This document shows, piece by piece, positions 8,844-18,032 of a stretch of 64,000 bases of DNA; the first letter of the stretch is position 1, and the number at the start of each line of letters is the position of its first letter. The notes below the pieces were generated by a model. The model ran no database searches. It saw only the letters and a program-made list of their open reading frames with translations, and had not been told where the DNA came from. The stretch is taken from NCBI RefSeq assembly GCF_042433895.1, contig NZ_JBHLUA010000027.1, positions 1 through 64,000 of the forward strand, in the 5' to 3' direction. The position numbers were made by a program, and so were the translations under genes. The DNA is from Mesonia maritima. GTDB lineage: Bacteria; Bacteroidota; Bacteroidia; Flavobacteriales; Flavobacteriaceae.

Positions 8844-10229
8844 ATGGAATACAGAATAGAAAAAGATACGATGGGCGAAGTAAAAGTCCCAAAAGATAAA
8901 TTATGGGGCGCTCAAACAGAACGTTCTAGAAATAATTTTAAAATAGGAACTCCTGCTTCAATGCCGTTAGAAATAATTTATGGCTTCGCTTACTTAAAAA
9001 AAGCCGCCGCTTATACCAACCAAGCTGCCGGGGTTTTACCTACCGAAAAAAGAGATTTAATCGCTAAAGTTTGTGACGAGATTTTAGAAGGAAAACACGA
9101 CGATCAATTTCCTTTGGTAATTTGGCAAACAGGTTCTGGTACGCAAAGTAACATGAATGTAAACGAAGTAATCGCAAATCGTGCACATCAATTAGCCGGA
9201 AAAACCATTGGCGAAGGTGATAAAACGCTTCAGCCTAACGACGATGTAAATAAATCACAATCTTCTAACGATACTTTCCCGACCGGAATGCATATCGCGA
9301 CTTATAAAAAGGTGGTGGAAACTACAATTCCGGGAGTAAAAAAATTACGCAATACACTTCAGAAAAAAGCAGAGGAATTTAAAGAAGTTGTAAAAATTGG
9401 GCGTACGCATTTTATGGACGCTACTCCCCTAACCTTAGGTCAAGAATTTAGCGGTTACGTTTCTCAACTTGATCACGGGTTAAAAGCCTTAGAATCAACT
9501 TTACCACATTTAGGAGAACTTGCTTTAGGCGGAACTGCCGTGGGAACAGGTTTAAACACACCAGAAAATTATGCTGAAAATGTAGCAAAATTTATTGCAG
9601 ATTTTACTGAACTTCCATTTACTTCAGCAGAAAATAAATTTGAAGCCTTGGCAGCACACGATGCTTTAGTAGAAACGCACGGCGCTTTAAAACAATTGGC
9701 GGTTTCTTTAAATAAAATCGGGAACGATATTAGAATGTTAGCTTCCGGACCAAGAAGTGGAATCGGAGAAATTAACATTCCTGCAAACGAACCAGGTTCT
9801 TCAATTATGCCGGGAAAAGTAAATCCTACGCAATGTGAAGCCTTAACCATGGTTTGCGCACAAGTTATTGGTAACGATGTTGCGATGAGCGTTGGCGGAA
9901 TGCAAGGTCAATTTGAATTGAACGTTTTTAAACCGGTGATGGCGGCAAATTTATTGCAAAGCGCTCAATTATTGGGTGACGCTTGTGTTTCTTTTGAAGA
10001 ACATTGCGCTGCTGGAATTGAACCAAACCAAGAACGCATAGATGAGCTTTTAAAAAACAGCTTAATGTTAGTAACTGCACTCAATACAAAAATTGGTTAT
10101 TATAAAGCTGCGGAAATTGCTGGAGCGGCTCATAAAAATGGAACTACACTTCGTGAAGAAGCTGTAAAATTAGGCTATACTACTGAAGAAGAATTCGATA
10201 AATGGGTAAATCCTAAAGATATGGTGTAA
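8844..10229 (+). CDS. fumC: Class II fumarate hydratase
   Basis: 461 residues, the usual length of the iron-independent tetrameric fumarase that interconverts fumarate and L-malate in the TCA cycle. The superfamily signature GSSIMPGKVNP is at 318-328, contributing the mobile catalytic serine loop. THFMDATPLTLGQE near 188-201 supplies the catalytic histidine, and SSNDTFPTGMH near 140-150 contacts substrate. TGSGTQSNMNVNE near 96-108 completes the active site. It is monocistronic, with its own promoter element and a terminator 54 bases downstream. Confidence 0.97.
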   Translation: MEYRIEKDTMGEVKVPKDKLWGAQTERSRNNFKIGTPASMPLEIIYGFAYLKKAAAYTNQAAGVLPTEKRDLIAKVCDEILEGKHDDQFPLVIWQTGSGTQSNMNVNEVIANRAHQLAGKTIGEGDKTLQPNDDVNKSQSSNDTFPTGMHIATYKKVVETTIPGVKKLRNTLQKKAEEFKEVVKIGRTHFMDATPLTLGQEFSGYVSQLDHGLKALESTLPHLGELALGGTAVGTGLNTPENYAENVAKFIADFTELPFTSAENKFEALAAHDALVETHGALKQLAVSLNKIGNDIRMLASGPRSGIGEINIPANEPGSSIMPGKVNPTQCEALTMVCAQVIGNDVAMSVGGMQGQFELNVFKPVMAANLLQSAQLLGDACVSFEEHCAAGIEPNQERIDELLKNSLMLVTALNTKIGYYKAAEIAGAAHKNGTTLREEAVKLGYTTEEEFDKWVNPKDMV

Positions 10230-10283
10230 TATATTATATCAAGTTATTTCAATTTAACCCAAATATTTTATATAATAACATTT

Positions 10284-10318
10284 CCACTAATCATTTTTTA
10301 TGGTTAGTGGATTTTTTT
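10284..10318 (+). terminator. Terminator downstream of fumC
   Basis: CCACTAATC pairs with GGTTAGTGG (one wobble) around a loop of about 9 bases and is followed by ATTTTTTT. Confidence 0.75.
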
Positions 10319-10506
10319 ATTTCAGCAACTTCAGACTCCATTTACAAAGTTTCGGATTTTTTCTGTTTACTGAAATTATCCAGTTTTGATTTTATTGTTT
10401 TTAAAATTATTAGCTTATTTTTCTTTGACTTTGTAATCAAATAAAATATAGATTTACTTTTAAAAAGAGCTACAAATTAATCCTATTTCCAACGGAATAA
10501 AAAATT

Positions 10507-11232
10507 ATGATTCTTATCTATATATTCTTTGTTTTCGCTATTCTAATTGTAGCTTATCGATACAGTTCAAAACGAATTGAATTTTATGGCGGTTACCAAA
10601 AATTATGGGCGCATCGTGTAAATGATTTTAAAAAATTAAAGGCTAGTCAAGAAAAATTTCCAGGAATTGAATTAGATCTGGTCTATAATTCTAACGGAAA
10701 TTGGCTCGATATTTATCATCCGCCTTCCAAATCAAAAAATATAAATCTTCGAGATTATATTAAGAAAATACATAAAAATAATTTGGGAGTTTGGTTAGAT
10801 ATTAAAAATATGGATGCTTCTAATTCAGATGAAATTTTTACCGAAATTAACGCTTCACTCGAAAACTCTTTTTTCAAAAAGGAAAATATTATTATAGAAT
10901 CGCCAAACCCTTATACTCTGGAAAAATTCCACCAAAATGGTTTTAGAACAAGTTATTACTTACCCCAAAATTTATCTAGAAGCAATAAACACGAGATTGA
11001 AAATATAAAAGAATTTCTACAAAAATATCCTTTTCTAGAGATTTCAACCAGTTACGAAGATTACCAAGTTCTAAAAAAATATTTCCCTACAATTACGAAA
11101 AATTTTTGGATTTTAAACAGCAGCTATTCCATAGATATTTTAAAGAATTATAAAAGTATCCGAGAAATGGTAAATGACTCTACCGTAAAAACTTTGCTTA
11201 CTCCTTATAATAACTTCAACAAATACTTTTAA
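10507..11232 (+). CDS. GDPD-superfamily TIM-barrel protein, FAM151/menorin-like
   Basis: 241 residues with an N-terminal membrane segment (about 2-18) followed by a soluble domain. Residues 34-38 (WAHRV), 54-57 (IELD) and 70-73 (YHPP) align by spacing with the metal and catalytic signature of glycerophosphodiester phosphodiesterases: His-Arg, then Glu-x-Asp, then His. The WAH-x-VN opening, the HPP motif and the later LGVWLDIK strand resemble the FAM151/menorin branch more than classical GlpQ. His36, Glu55, Asp57 and His71 are the expected active-site positions. It ends two bases from the end of convergent ccsBA. Substrate unknown. Confidence 0.6.
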   Translation: MILIYIFFVFAILIVAYRYSSKRIEFYGGYQKLWAHRVNDFKKLKASQEKFPGIELDLVYNSNGNWLDIYHPPSKSKNINLRDYIKKIHKNNLGVWLDIKNMDASNSDEIFTEINASLENSFFKKENIIIESPNPYTLEKFHQNGFRTSYYLPQNLSRSNKHEIENIKEFLQKYPFLEISTSYEDYQVLKKYFPTITKNFWILNSSYSIDILKNYKSIREMVNDSTVKTLLTPYNNFNKYF

Positions 11233-11234
11233 GA

Positions 11235-14200
11235 TTATTTCTTAAAAAAGCGTTTATATTTTCTGTTTGCAAAGAAACCAAGTAACAACCAAAGAACTAC
11301 TGCAATTCCTATAAATTTATAACTAATTATCTGATCTCCGCTCGCGTAGGAATGTAAACCGGTAAGGTAAAAATTCACACCAAAATAAGTCATCATAATC
11401 GAAGAAAACGCAAAAACCGCTGCCCAATTAAAAGCAAATTTTCCGCGTAAACCAGGAACTAAACGCATATGAATTACAAAAGCATAAACCATTATACTTA
11501 TTATAGCCCAAGTTTCTTTAGGGTCCCAACCCCAATATCTTCCCCAACTTTCATTTGCCCATTGTCCGCCTAAAAAGTTTCCAATCGTTAACATTACTAA
11601 ACCAACGGTTAGCGAAAGCTCAGTAATTATGGTTAGTTCATTAATATTAAGTTTCATTTTTTTACGATTTTTTTCATTCGTAAGAATCATTAAAATCAGC
11701 GAAACCAAACCTAAAATCATACCTAAAGTAAACGGACCGTAACTGGCAACAATTACTGCCACGTGAATCATTAACCAATAGGAATCTAATACGGGAACTA
11801 AGTTAGCGATTGCTGGATCCATCCAATTCCAATGGGCGATCATTAAAATCATGGATGTAACAAAAGCTGTAGAAGCGAATGTTAAATCGCTTTTTCTTCC
11901 GAAAGCTAACCCAAAAAACATTGTTGCCCAAGCCACATAAATCATACTTTCGTATGCATCACTCCAAGGTGCGTGACCTGAAATATACCAGCGCGCAATT
12001 AAACCTGCACTATGAAGAATAAATAGAATTAATATTACAATTTTGCTAATATTCACTACAATTCTAACGCCTTTTTTATCGTAGAAAATCTGAAGAATTA
12101 CAAATAAGAACATGAGCAATCCTGCCGACATATATTGCCAAAATAATCCTCTAAAAACATCATATTTGTTATAAAGAATTTCGGTGTTTATTTTCTGATC
12201 AGAAGGCATTACTTCAGCTCCGTATTTTTTCTGATAATCTTTAATACTCGCTAAAATTTCATTCGCTTTTTCATAATTTTCAGTCGATCTAGCCGTTTGC
12301 GAAACTTGCATGTAAATTGGTAAAATCTTGTTTACATAGAGCGAATCTGCTCCTTTAAATTTTCCCGTACTTTCTCGAATTTCCATATAAGAAAGCCATT
12401 TGTTATTTTCCGCATTCGGAATTGGAAAAATTTTCAGCACTTTTCCTTCTAACGCATTGTAAAGCAAATTCACTTTTTCATCGGCTGAAATAAAATCTTT
12501 TTGAAACTGATTCTTAACCTCTGCCCGGTATGCTTCTTCTAAATAAGGTGATAATTTATAAGTTCCGGTTGCATCGAAAAAGCGAGCTAACGGAATATGT
12601 TTTTTTCCTTCTTCCACTCCTAAAATATGATGCAAACTATCGTTTTTCGCTTTTACATAAATTAACGGAACATTATACCATAAACTCGGGTTTTCAGTCA
12701 TCGAGAATAAAACCTGATCGCTATTTAAACCTTCGTAAGAATCGCTTTTACTGATTTTTCGTAATAATTCTGAAGAATACGTATTTGCAGGTTTCATTCT
12801 TCCGCCGGCATCTTGAATTACCAATCTTCCGAATTTTGACGCGTGTTCTTCTGAAATCGCATTTTTTTGTAAAACCGAATCAATTTTTTCTTTTGGAAAC
12901 TGCATCGGTAAAGTTTGGTGAGCTTCGTGCGCGTCAACTTCAGCAATTGTATCGTGTTGTTCATTTATTTCACCCGACGTTACGTCTTGGGAAAAACCTG
13001 AAAAACTTACCAAAAGTAACAGTAAGCTTAACATTTTTGCTTTTTTACTTTTCACTTTATCAAGTTGTTTTTTGAGGTTCCCGAAGCGCGAACCTTTATC
13101 AAATAAAATAAGCATTAATCCTAAATAAAGTAAGAAATAACCGATGTAAGTAATCCAAGTTCCCCACCAATCGTGATTTACAGAGAGAATTGTTCCTTTT
13201 TCATCGGGGTCGAAAGAAGCTTGAAAAAAGCGATAACCTTCGTAATCGAGAATGTGATTCATATAAATTTCGTGCGCTGTGGTTTCTCCGTTATCTACCA
13301 AATCTACTTTACTTTTAAACGATTGGTAACTTGGTGTTGGGTTGTCTTCGGTTCCTGGATATTTTTTAGCTATAAAATCTTTTAAGCGAATAGCAAAAGG
13401 AAGCTCAAATTCTTTACTTCCATAACGCAAATTAATATCTAAACCGCCGACTTTAATAGGTTTTAAGTTATTTACAATTCCTTTAGCTCCAAGTAAATTC
13501 ACGGTTTTAGATTCGCCATTACTGCTAACTTTTACAACAACGCCATCGGGTTGACCTTTTTGTTTTGTTTCCGAAGGGATCATATCGTATTTTCCTTTTA
13601 CTACGGGATCTGGAAACACAAATTGCATTCCAGCCATATTATATAAAGACCGCATCATTAACGGTTGCAAAGAGTCTGAAGTAACTTCGCCTTGCTTACG
13701 ATCTGCCATTCGCATATACGTTCCTTCAAAAGGGGAAGAAATTTGATAACCTTCATCGGTAACTTTAATATTTATAGCGCCTTCTGTGGGTTTATTATAA
13801 GCGAATAAAACATTGTGAATACTGCTTACTTCGCCTTCTTCTAAGTAATGATCGTGACGATTTCCGCCGCCGGCTTCAACAATTTTTAAATAATTTTTTC
13901 CGTTTTCATCTTCAACTAATCCTTCTTCGGCTCCTTCAATAAATTTTACGACTTCAAATTCAACTTCTTGTCCTTTAAAATCAGTTGTAATAGTTTTATG
14001 ATTATCGATTCCAGGAGCTAATAATAATTCGTGTTCTTGCGAGCGACGAAGCGGTTTATCATTATATTCGCCATCGATTACCGTTGTCAAATAGGTTTTT
14101 TCAGAAAGCATTTTATTGGTAATCTCTCCTTCTCGAATGGGCATAATTCCTTCATAGCCAATATAACGCGTAACGCCTGCACCAATAATTATTAAGAAAA

Positions 14201-14459
14201 AAGCAGCATGCAATAAAAGTGTGCTCCATTTTTCACGCTTCCAGAGTTTATACCGATTAATATTTCCGGCAAAATTTATGGCAAAAAGTACCATAATGGC
14301 TTCAAACCACCACGCATTATAAATCCAAGCTTTTGCTGTTGCTGTTGTATAAGAATTTTCGACGAATGTACCAATTGCCATCGCTACAGCAAAAACAATA
14401 AATAAAAGAGCCATTAATCGTGTAGAGAAAAGAAATTTTGCAATCTTCTTTTGAATCAT
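11235..14459 (-). CDS. ccsBA: Fused cytochrome c biogenesis protein CcsBA (ResB-ResC)
   Basis: 1074 residues joining the two System II haem-lyase subunits. The N-terminal ResB/CcsB part has membrane segments around 13-30, 50-68 and 80-98, then a large periplasmic domain and a further membrane segment near 425-445. The central part is periplasmic. The C-terminal CcsA part has about eight membrane helices and the WWD haem-handling motif WGRYWGWDPKET at 972-983. The protein exports haem and attaches it to CXXCH apocytochromes on the periplasmic side. The single-chain fusion is typical of Bacteroidota and epsilonproteobacteria. It is monocistronic. Confidence 0.93.
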   Translation of the reverse strand: MIQKKIAKFLFSTRLMALLFIVFAVAMAIGTFVENSYTTATAKAWIYNAWWFEAIMVLFAINFAGNINRYKLWKREKWSTLLLHAAFFLIIIGAGVTRYIGYEGIMPIREGEITNKMLSEKTYLTTVIDGEYNDKPLRRSQEHELLLAPGIDNHKTITTDFKGQEVEFEVVKFIEGAEEGLVEDENGKNYLKIVEAGGGNRHDHYLEEGEVSSIHNVLFAYNKPTEGAINIKVTDEGYQISSPFEGTYMRMADRKQGEVTSDSLQPLMMRSLYNMAGMQFVFPDPVVKGKYDMIPSETKQKGQPDGVVVKVSSNGESKTVNLLGAKGIVNNLKPIKVGGLDINLRYGSKEFELPFAIRLKDFIAKKYPGTEDNPTPSYQSFKSKVDLVDNGETTAHEIYMNHILDYEGYRFFQASFDPDEKGTILSVNHDWWGTWITYIGYFLLYLGLMLILFDKGSRFGNLKKQLDKVKSKKAKMLSLLLLLVSFSGFSQDVTSGEINEQHDTIAEVDAHEAHQTLPMQFPKEKIDSVLQKNAISEEHASKFGRLVIQDAGGRMKPANTYSSELLRKISKSDSYEGLNSDQVLFSMTENPSLWYNVPLIYVKAKNDSLHHILGVEEGKKHIPLARFFDATGTYKLSPYLEEAYRAEVKNQFQKDFISADEKVNLLYNALEGKVLKIFPIPNAENNKWLSYMEIRESTGKFKGADSLYVNKILPIYMQVSQTARSTENYEKANEILASIKDYQKKYGAEVMPSDQKINTEILYNKYDVFRGLFWQYMSAGLLMFLFVILQIFYDKKGVRIVVNISKIVILILFILHSAGLIARWYISGHAPWSDAYESMIYVAWATMFFGLAFGRKSDLTFASTAFVTSMILMIAHWNWMDPAIANLVPVLDSYWLMIHVAVIVASYGPFTLGMILGLVSLILMILTNEKNRKKMKLNINELTIITELSLTVGLVMLTIGNFLGGQWANESWGRYWGWDPKETWAIISIMVYAFVIHMRLVPGLRGKFAFNWAAVFAFSSIMMTYFGVNFYLTGLHSYASGDQIISYKFIGIAVVLWLLLGFFANRKYKRFFKK

Positions 14460-14482
14460 GAGAAGGGTATTTAAAAACGCTG

Positions 14483-14490
14483 CAAAGTTA
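14483..14490 (-). promoter_or_regulatory. -7 element of the ccsBA promoter
   Basis: Read on the minus strand this is TAACTTTG, matching TAnnTTTG, 23 bases upstream of the ccsBA ATG. Confidence 0.5.
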
Positions 14491-14585
14491 TTGATTTTTG
14501 TCTGATTAACGTTGCGATAATCGATTCAAAAAAGGCTAAAAATGTTAATTTTAGTCAGCTTAAAGATTTTTAATAATTTAGCGGA

Positions 14586-15335
14586 ATGATAAAAATTGTA
14601 CTTATTGGCGCGGGAAACGTTGCTTCACATTTATTTAAAGCATTTCAAACTTCAGAAAAATGTAGTGTTGCGCAAGTTTTTAGTAGAACGAAAACTAGCT
14701 TAGAAAATTTTGAAACTTCAACAGAAACTACTACAGATTTAAAAAAATTAAAAGAAGCCGATATTTATATTATTTCGGTTAAAGACGACGAGGTAGAAAA
14801 TGTAATTGAACAAATAAAACACAAAAACGGATTAATTGTGCATACTTCAGGAAGCGTTCCGATGTTGAATTCAGGAAAACGAAATGGTGTTTTTTATCCG
14901 TTGCAAACATTTTCTAAAAATACTGAAATAGATTTTTCTAAAATTCCGCTTTGTATTGAAGCTGAAAATGAAAACGATTTACAAATTTTAGAAGAATTAG
15001 CAAATTCAATATCTAAATCGGTTTATAAAATTTCTTCTGAACAACGAAAATCCTTGCATTTATCGGCTGTTTTTGTGTGCAATTTTGTAAATCACCTTTA
15101 TAGTATCGGCGAAGATTTGTGTAAAGAAAATAAAGTTCCGTTTGAAATTTTACACGAATTAATGAAAGAAACCACTCGAAAAGCGACGTTAAATTCTCCC
15201 GCGAAAGTACAAACCGGACCGGCAATTAGAAATGATAAAAAAACAATTGCTTTTCATTTACAACAATTAAACAAGGCTGATTATTCGAAAATTTATACCT
15301 TGCTCACCGATTCAATTCAGCATAAAAATGGATAA
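14586..15335 (+). CDS. Rossmann-like DUF2520 oxidoreductase-family protein
   Basis: 249 residues. The N-terminus has a dinucleotide-binding fold with VLIGAGNVASHL at 5-16. Residues about 120-245 form the helical DUF2520 domain, with the SGSVPML segment between them. The arrangement resembles F420- or NADP-dependent dehydrogenases such as ProC and ketopantoate reductase, but the reaction of DUF2520 proteins is not established. It is the first gene of a four-gene run (DUF2520, KdsC-like, UbiA-like, Maf) and overlaps the next gene by 8 bases, so the two are translationally coupled. Confidence 0.85.
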   Translation: MIKIVLIGAGNVASHLFKAFQTSEKCSVAQVFSRTKTSLENFETSTETTTDLKKLKEADIYIISVKDDEVENVIEQIKHKNGLIVHTSGSVPMLNSGKRNGVFYPLQTFSKNTEIDFSKIPLCIEAENENDLQILEELANSISKSVYKISSEQRKSLHLSAVFVCNFVNHLYSIGEDLCKENKVPFEILHELMKETTRKATLNSPAKVQTGPAIRNDKKTIAFHLQQLNKADYSKIYTLLTDSIQHKNG

Positions 15336-15834
15336 AAATTATAAAGAAATACTCAACGATATTACAACGTTCGTTTTTGATGTCGATGGCGTTTTAACCA
15401 ACGGTTCAATTTTAGTTTCAACCGAAGGCGATTTGCTACGATCGATGAATATTAAAGATGGTTACGCTTTAAAAAAAGCGGTTAAACAAGGTTATACGGT
15501 TTGTATAATTTCCGGCGGAAAAAATGAAGGCGTGCGTAAACGTTTACGCGGATTGGGAATTACCGATATTCATTTAGGCGTTGAAAATAAAGTAGATTGT
15601 TTGGACGAATTTTTTGATGTCTACAATATAAACCCGAATCACGTAGCCTATATGGGCGATGATATTCCTGATACGCACCCAATGAAATTAATTGGTTTGC
15701 CAACTTGTCCTCAAGACGCAGTTTCTGAAGTAAAAGCGATTTCTAAATATATTTCGCATAAAAAAGGCGGTGAAGGTTGCGCACGCGATTTAATTGAACA
15801 AGTTTTGAAAGTTCAAGGAAAGTGGAATCTATAA
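15328..15834 (+). CDS. KdsC-like HAD phosphatase (YrbI family)
   Basis: 168 residues, the compact cap-less HAD form typical of 3-deoxy-D-manno-octulosonate 8-phosphate phosphatase. Motif I DVDGVLTNG is at 18-26 with nucleophile Asp18 and acid/base Asp20. Motif II/III residues lie in ISGGKN at 61-66, and motif IV is GDD at 110-112. KDO-8-P phosphatase feeds LPS inner-core synthesis, and kdsB lies about 13 kb away in the same window. Related YrbI members can act on other sugar phosphates, so the substrate is inferred. Confidence 0.8.
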   Translation: MDKNYKEILNDITTFVFDVDGVLTNGSILVSTEGDLLRSMNIKDGYALKKAVKQGYTVCIISGGKNEGVRKRLRGLGITDIHLGVENKVDCLDEFFDVYNINPNHVAYMGDDIPDTHPMKLIGLPTCPQDAVSEVKAISKYISHKKGGEGCARDLIEQVLKVQGKWNL

Positions 15835-15846
15835 AAATTTAAACTA

Positions 15847-16758
15847 TTGAAATATTTAAAACTCATTCGGTTACCGGAAATTTTCTTGGTCATTTTTGTT
15901 CAATTTCTAATTAAATATTATTTATTTGAACCTTTTGCGGTTTCCATTACTTTAAACGGATTTGGCCTTTTTCTTGTGACTCTTTCTTCGGTTTGTTTAG
16001 TGATGGGAAGTCAAGTAATTTCGGCAATTTTTCAAGCAAGAGCCATTCGGGTAAATAATCCTGAAGAAGTCACCGTAGGAAAAGAAATTTCTGAAAAAGG
16101 CGCGTATAATTTTTTCATTATTTTAAATGTTATCGCTGTTGGCGTTGGTTTTTATCTTTCCAATATTATTGGACGACCGATGTTTTCAGCTATTTTTATT
16201 GTAATTTCTGCATTAACCTATATTCACGCTTCTTTTTTAAAAAATTACGCGTTAATCGATAATATTGTTATTGCTGCATTAAGCGCTTTTAGCATAATTA
16301 TTTTAGCGCTTTTCGATTTACTTCCTGCAATTACACCGGAAAATCAAGTATCGCAAAACACGCTATTTTCAATTTTATTAGATTATTCACTTTTTGCTTT
16401 TTTAATGGTTTTATTAATTGAAGTCATTAACGATCAAGAAAATATAAACGGCCATCACAAAATCGGAATAAAAACCTTACCAATTCTGTTAGGAAAAGAA
16501 CGTACCAATAAATTAATTTGCGCGTTTACCATTTTACCGATTTTAGCGGTCATTTATTATATGTATACATATCTTTATCACAATCAATACGCGTTACTTT
16601 ATGCGTTGTTTTTAATTTTGGCTCCACTACTCTATTTTGTGGTAAAAACGTGGAATGCTTCAACCCAAAAAAATTACCGCCATTTGTCTTTTGTGTTGAA
16701 AATGATAATTTTACTAAGTATTATGTCTATCGGTTTATATCAATTTATTCTGCTGTAA
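15847..16758 (+). CDS. UbiA-superfamily prenyltransferase homologue with degenerate aspartate motifs
   Basis: 303 residues with about nine membrane helices and overall UbiA layout. It starts at TTG 15847, 12 bases after the previous stop; no ATG is available. UbiA enzymes bind prenyl diphosphate through Mg2+ using NDxxDxxxD and a second Asp-rich motif. Here the first motif reads SAIFQARAI: Ser59, Ala60, Gln63 and Ile67 replace all four ligands. The second, NDQENINGHH near 195-204, keeps Asp196 and Glu198 but has Asn199 and His203 at expected Asp positions. The GIKTLPILLG segment after it is intact. Family members at this locus are usually annotated geranylgeranylglycerol-phosphate geranylgeranyltransferase. 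This one may be non-catalytic. Confidence 0.8.
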   Translation: MKYLKLIRLPEIFLVIFVQFLIKYYLFEPFAVSITLNGFGLFLVTLSSVCLVMGSQVISAIFQARAIRVNNPEEVTVGKEISEKGAYNFFIILNVIAVGVGFYLSNIIGRPMFSAIFIVISALTYIHASFLKNYALIDNIVIAALSAFSIIILALFDLLPAITPENQVSQNTLFSILLDYSLFAFLMVLLIEVINDQENINGHHKIGIKTLPILLGKERTNKLICAFTILPILAVIYYMYTYLYHNQYALLYALFLILAPLLYFVVKTWNASTQKNYRHLSFVLKMIILLSIMSIGLYQFILL

Positions 16759-16759
16759 A

Positions 16760-17347
16760 ATGTTAAAAGAAAAACTTAAAAATCACCAACTCATTTTAGC
16801 ATCGGGTTCGCCGAGAAGACAACAATTTTTAACAGATTTAGGACTCGATTTTTCAATTGAATTAAAACCGGTTGAAGAAATTTATCCACCAGAATTAAAA
16901 GGCGCACAAGTAGCTGAATATTTAGCTGAACTAAAAACAACACCTTTTAAAAATAAATTGAAGGAAAATGAAATTTTAATCACCGGCGATACCATTGTTT
17001 GTCTAGAAGAAAAAGTTTTAGGAAAACCCGCCAATGAAGAAGAAGCGCACCAAATGTTAGAATCTTTATCTAATAGAAGTCACGAAGTTATTTCTTCAGT
17101 TTGTTTAACTTCAGCAAAAAAAAGTGTTGTTTTTCACGATGTAACTAAAGTATTTTTTAAAGAATTAACCACGGAAGAAATTAGCTTTTATATTCAAGCG
17201 CATCAACCGTATGACAAAGCCGGAGCTTACGGAATACAAGAATGGATTGGTCAAATTGGCGTCGATAAAATTGAAGGTTCCTATTTTAATGTTATGGGGA
17301 TGCCACTTCATTTATTCTACAAAGAAATTCTTGAATTTATCTCATAA
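16760..17347 (+). CDS. maf: Maf-family nucleotide pyrophosphatase
   Basis: 195 residues, full length. The N-terminal signature LASGSPRRQQFLTDLGLDF (about 13-31) is the Maf nucleotide-binding loop, and the GDTIVCLEEKVLGKP segment near 72-86 holds the conserved Asp and Lys. Maf proteins hydrolyse non-canonical nucleoside triphosphates such as dTTP/UTP analogues or m7GTP. It starts one base after the UbiA-like gene ends, so it is cotranscribed with it. Confidence 0.93.
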   Translation: MLKEKLKNHQLILASGSPRRQQFLTDLGLDFSIELKPVEEIYPPELKGAQVAEYLAELKTTPFKNKLKENEILITGDTIVCLEEKVLGKPANEEEAHQMLESLSNRSHEVISSVCLTSAKKSVVFHDVTKVFFKELTTEEISFYIQAHQPYDKAGAYGIQEWIGQIGVDKIEGSYFNVMGMPLHLFYKEILEFIS

Positions 17348-17375
17348 TCTGGGCACATAATTGTTTGCGAAAAAC

Positions 17376-17383
17376 TATTTTTG
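17376..17383 (+). promoter_or_regulatory. -7 element upstream of the MscS-like gene
   Basis: TATTTTTG matches TAnnTTTG exactly and lies 42 bases before the ATG. Confidence 0.45.
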
Positions 17384-17425
17384 CAAAGAAGAAAAACCGT
17401 ATTTGGTTTGCTAAACCTATAACTT

Positions 17426-17965
17426 ATGGAGGAGCTTTTTTATCCACATGTATCTGAAATTAAATATACCGTCGCGGTAATTATAATTTTATTAATACTT
17501 AGGTTTAGTTTAAAAACAACAGCAAATAGAGTTGGTAAACGCCAAGACATCAATTTAGCGCGTATAAAATTGATGTTTCGTTACATAAATTTTCTGGTCG
17601 TTTTTATAGCTATTTTCCTATTATTATTAGTTTGGGGCGTAGAAGTTACGCAACTCTCTCTGGTGTTTTCTTCTGTTTTTGCGGTAGTTGGTGTCGCTTT
17701 ATTTGCGGTTTGGTCTATTTTAAGCAATATAACTTCTGGCGTTATCCTGTTTTTTTCCTTTCCTTATAAAATTGGCGATCAAATTAAAATTCATGATAAA
17801 GAAGCGCCTATTGAAGCAATTATTGAAGATATAAAAGCTTTTCAACTTCATCTTAGAACTTTAGAAGGCGAACTTATTACGTATCCAAATAGTTTACTGT
17901 TACAAAAACCGGTAACGCTTATTAAAAAAGATGCTTTTGCAGACGAAGGAAAAGACGCGCTTTAA
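17426..17965 (+). CDS. Small MscS-family mechanosensitive channel protein
   Basis: 179 residues, shorter than E. coli MscS (286). It has membrane segments near 12-28, 50-68 and 75-108. The last is the small-residue-rich pore helix (VFAVVGVALFAVWSILSN), and the beta domain starting FFSFPYKIGDQI is clearly MscS. The C-terminal alpha/beta cage domain is reduced or absent. The protein likely opens under membrane tension to release solutes. It is a single gene between Maf and the PIG-L set. Confidence 0.85.
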   Translation: MEELFYPHVSEIKYTVAVIIILLILRFSLKTTANRVGKRQDINLARIKLMFRYINFLVVFIAIFLLLLVWGVEVTQLSLVFSSVFAVVGVALFAVWSILSNITSGVILFFSFPYKIGDQIKIHDKEAPIEAIIEDIKAFQLHLRTLEGELITYPNSLLLQKPVTLIKKDAFADEGKDAL

Positions 17966-18002
17966 CAAAAGTTAAAAAGCTTTTCGATGCACCCAAAGTT
18001 AT

Positions 18003-18010
18003 TATATTTG
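18003..18010 (+). promoter_or_regulatory. Candidate -7 element upstream of the PIG-L gene
   Basis: TATATTTG matches TAnnTTTG and lies 127 bases upstream of the PIG-L ATG. If used, it places the whole adjacent repeat element in the 5' untranslated leader. Confidence 0.4.
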
Positions 18011-18032
18011 AAGTGATTTTGAAATCAAGAAC

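Noticed and set aside
12785..13385. Several plus-strand ORFs inside ccsBA
   Set aside because: They are shadows of a long, clearly homologous gene on the other strand.
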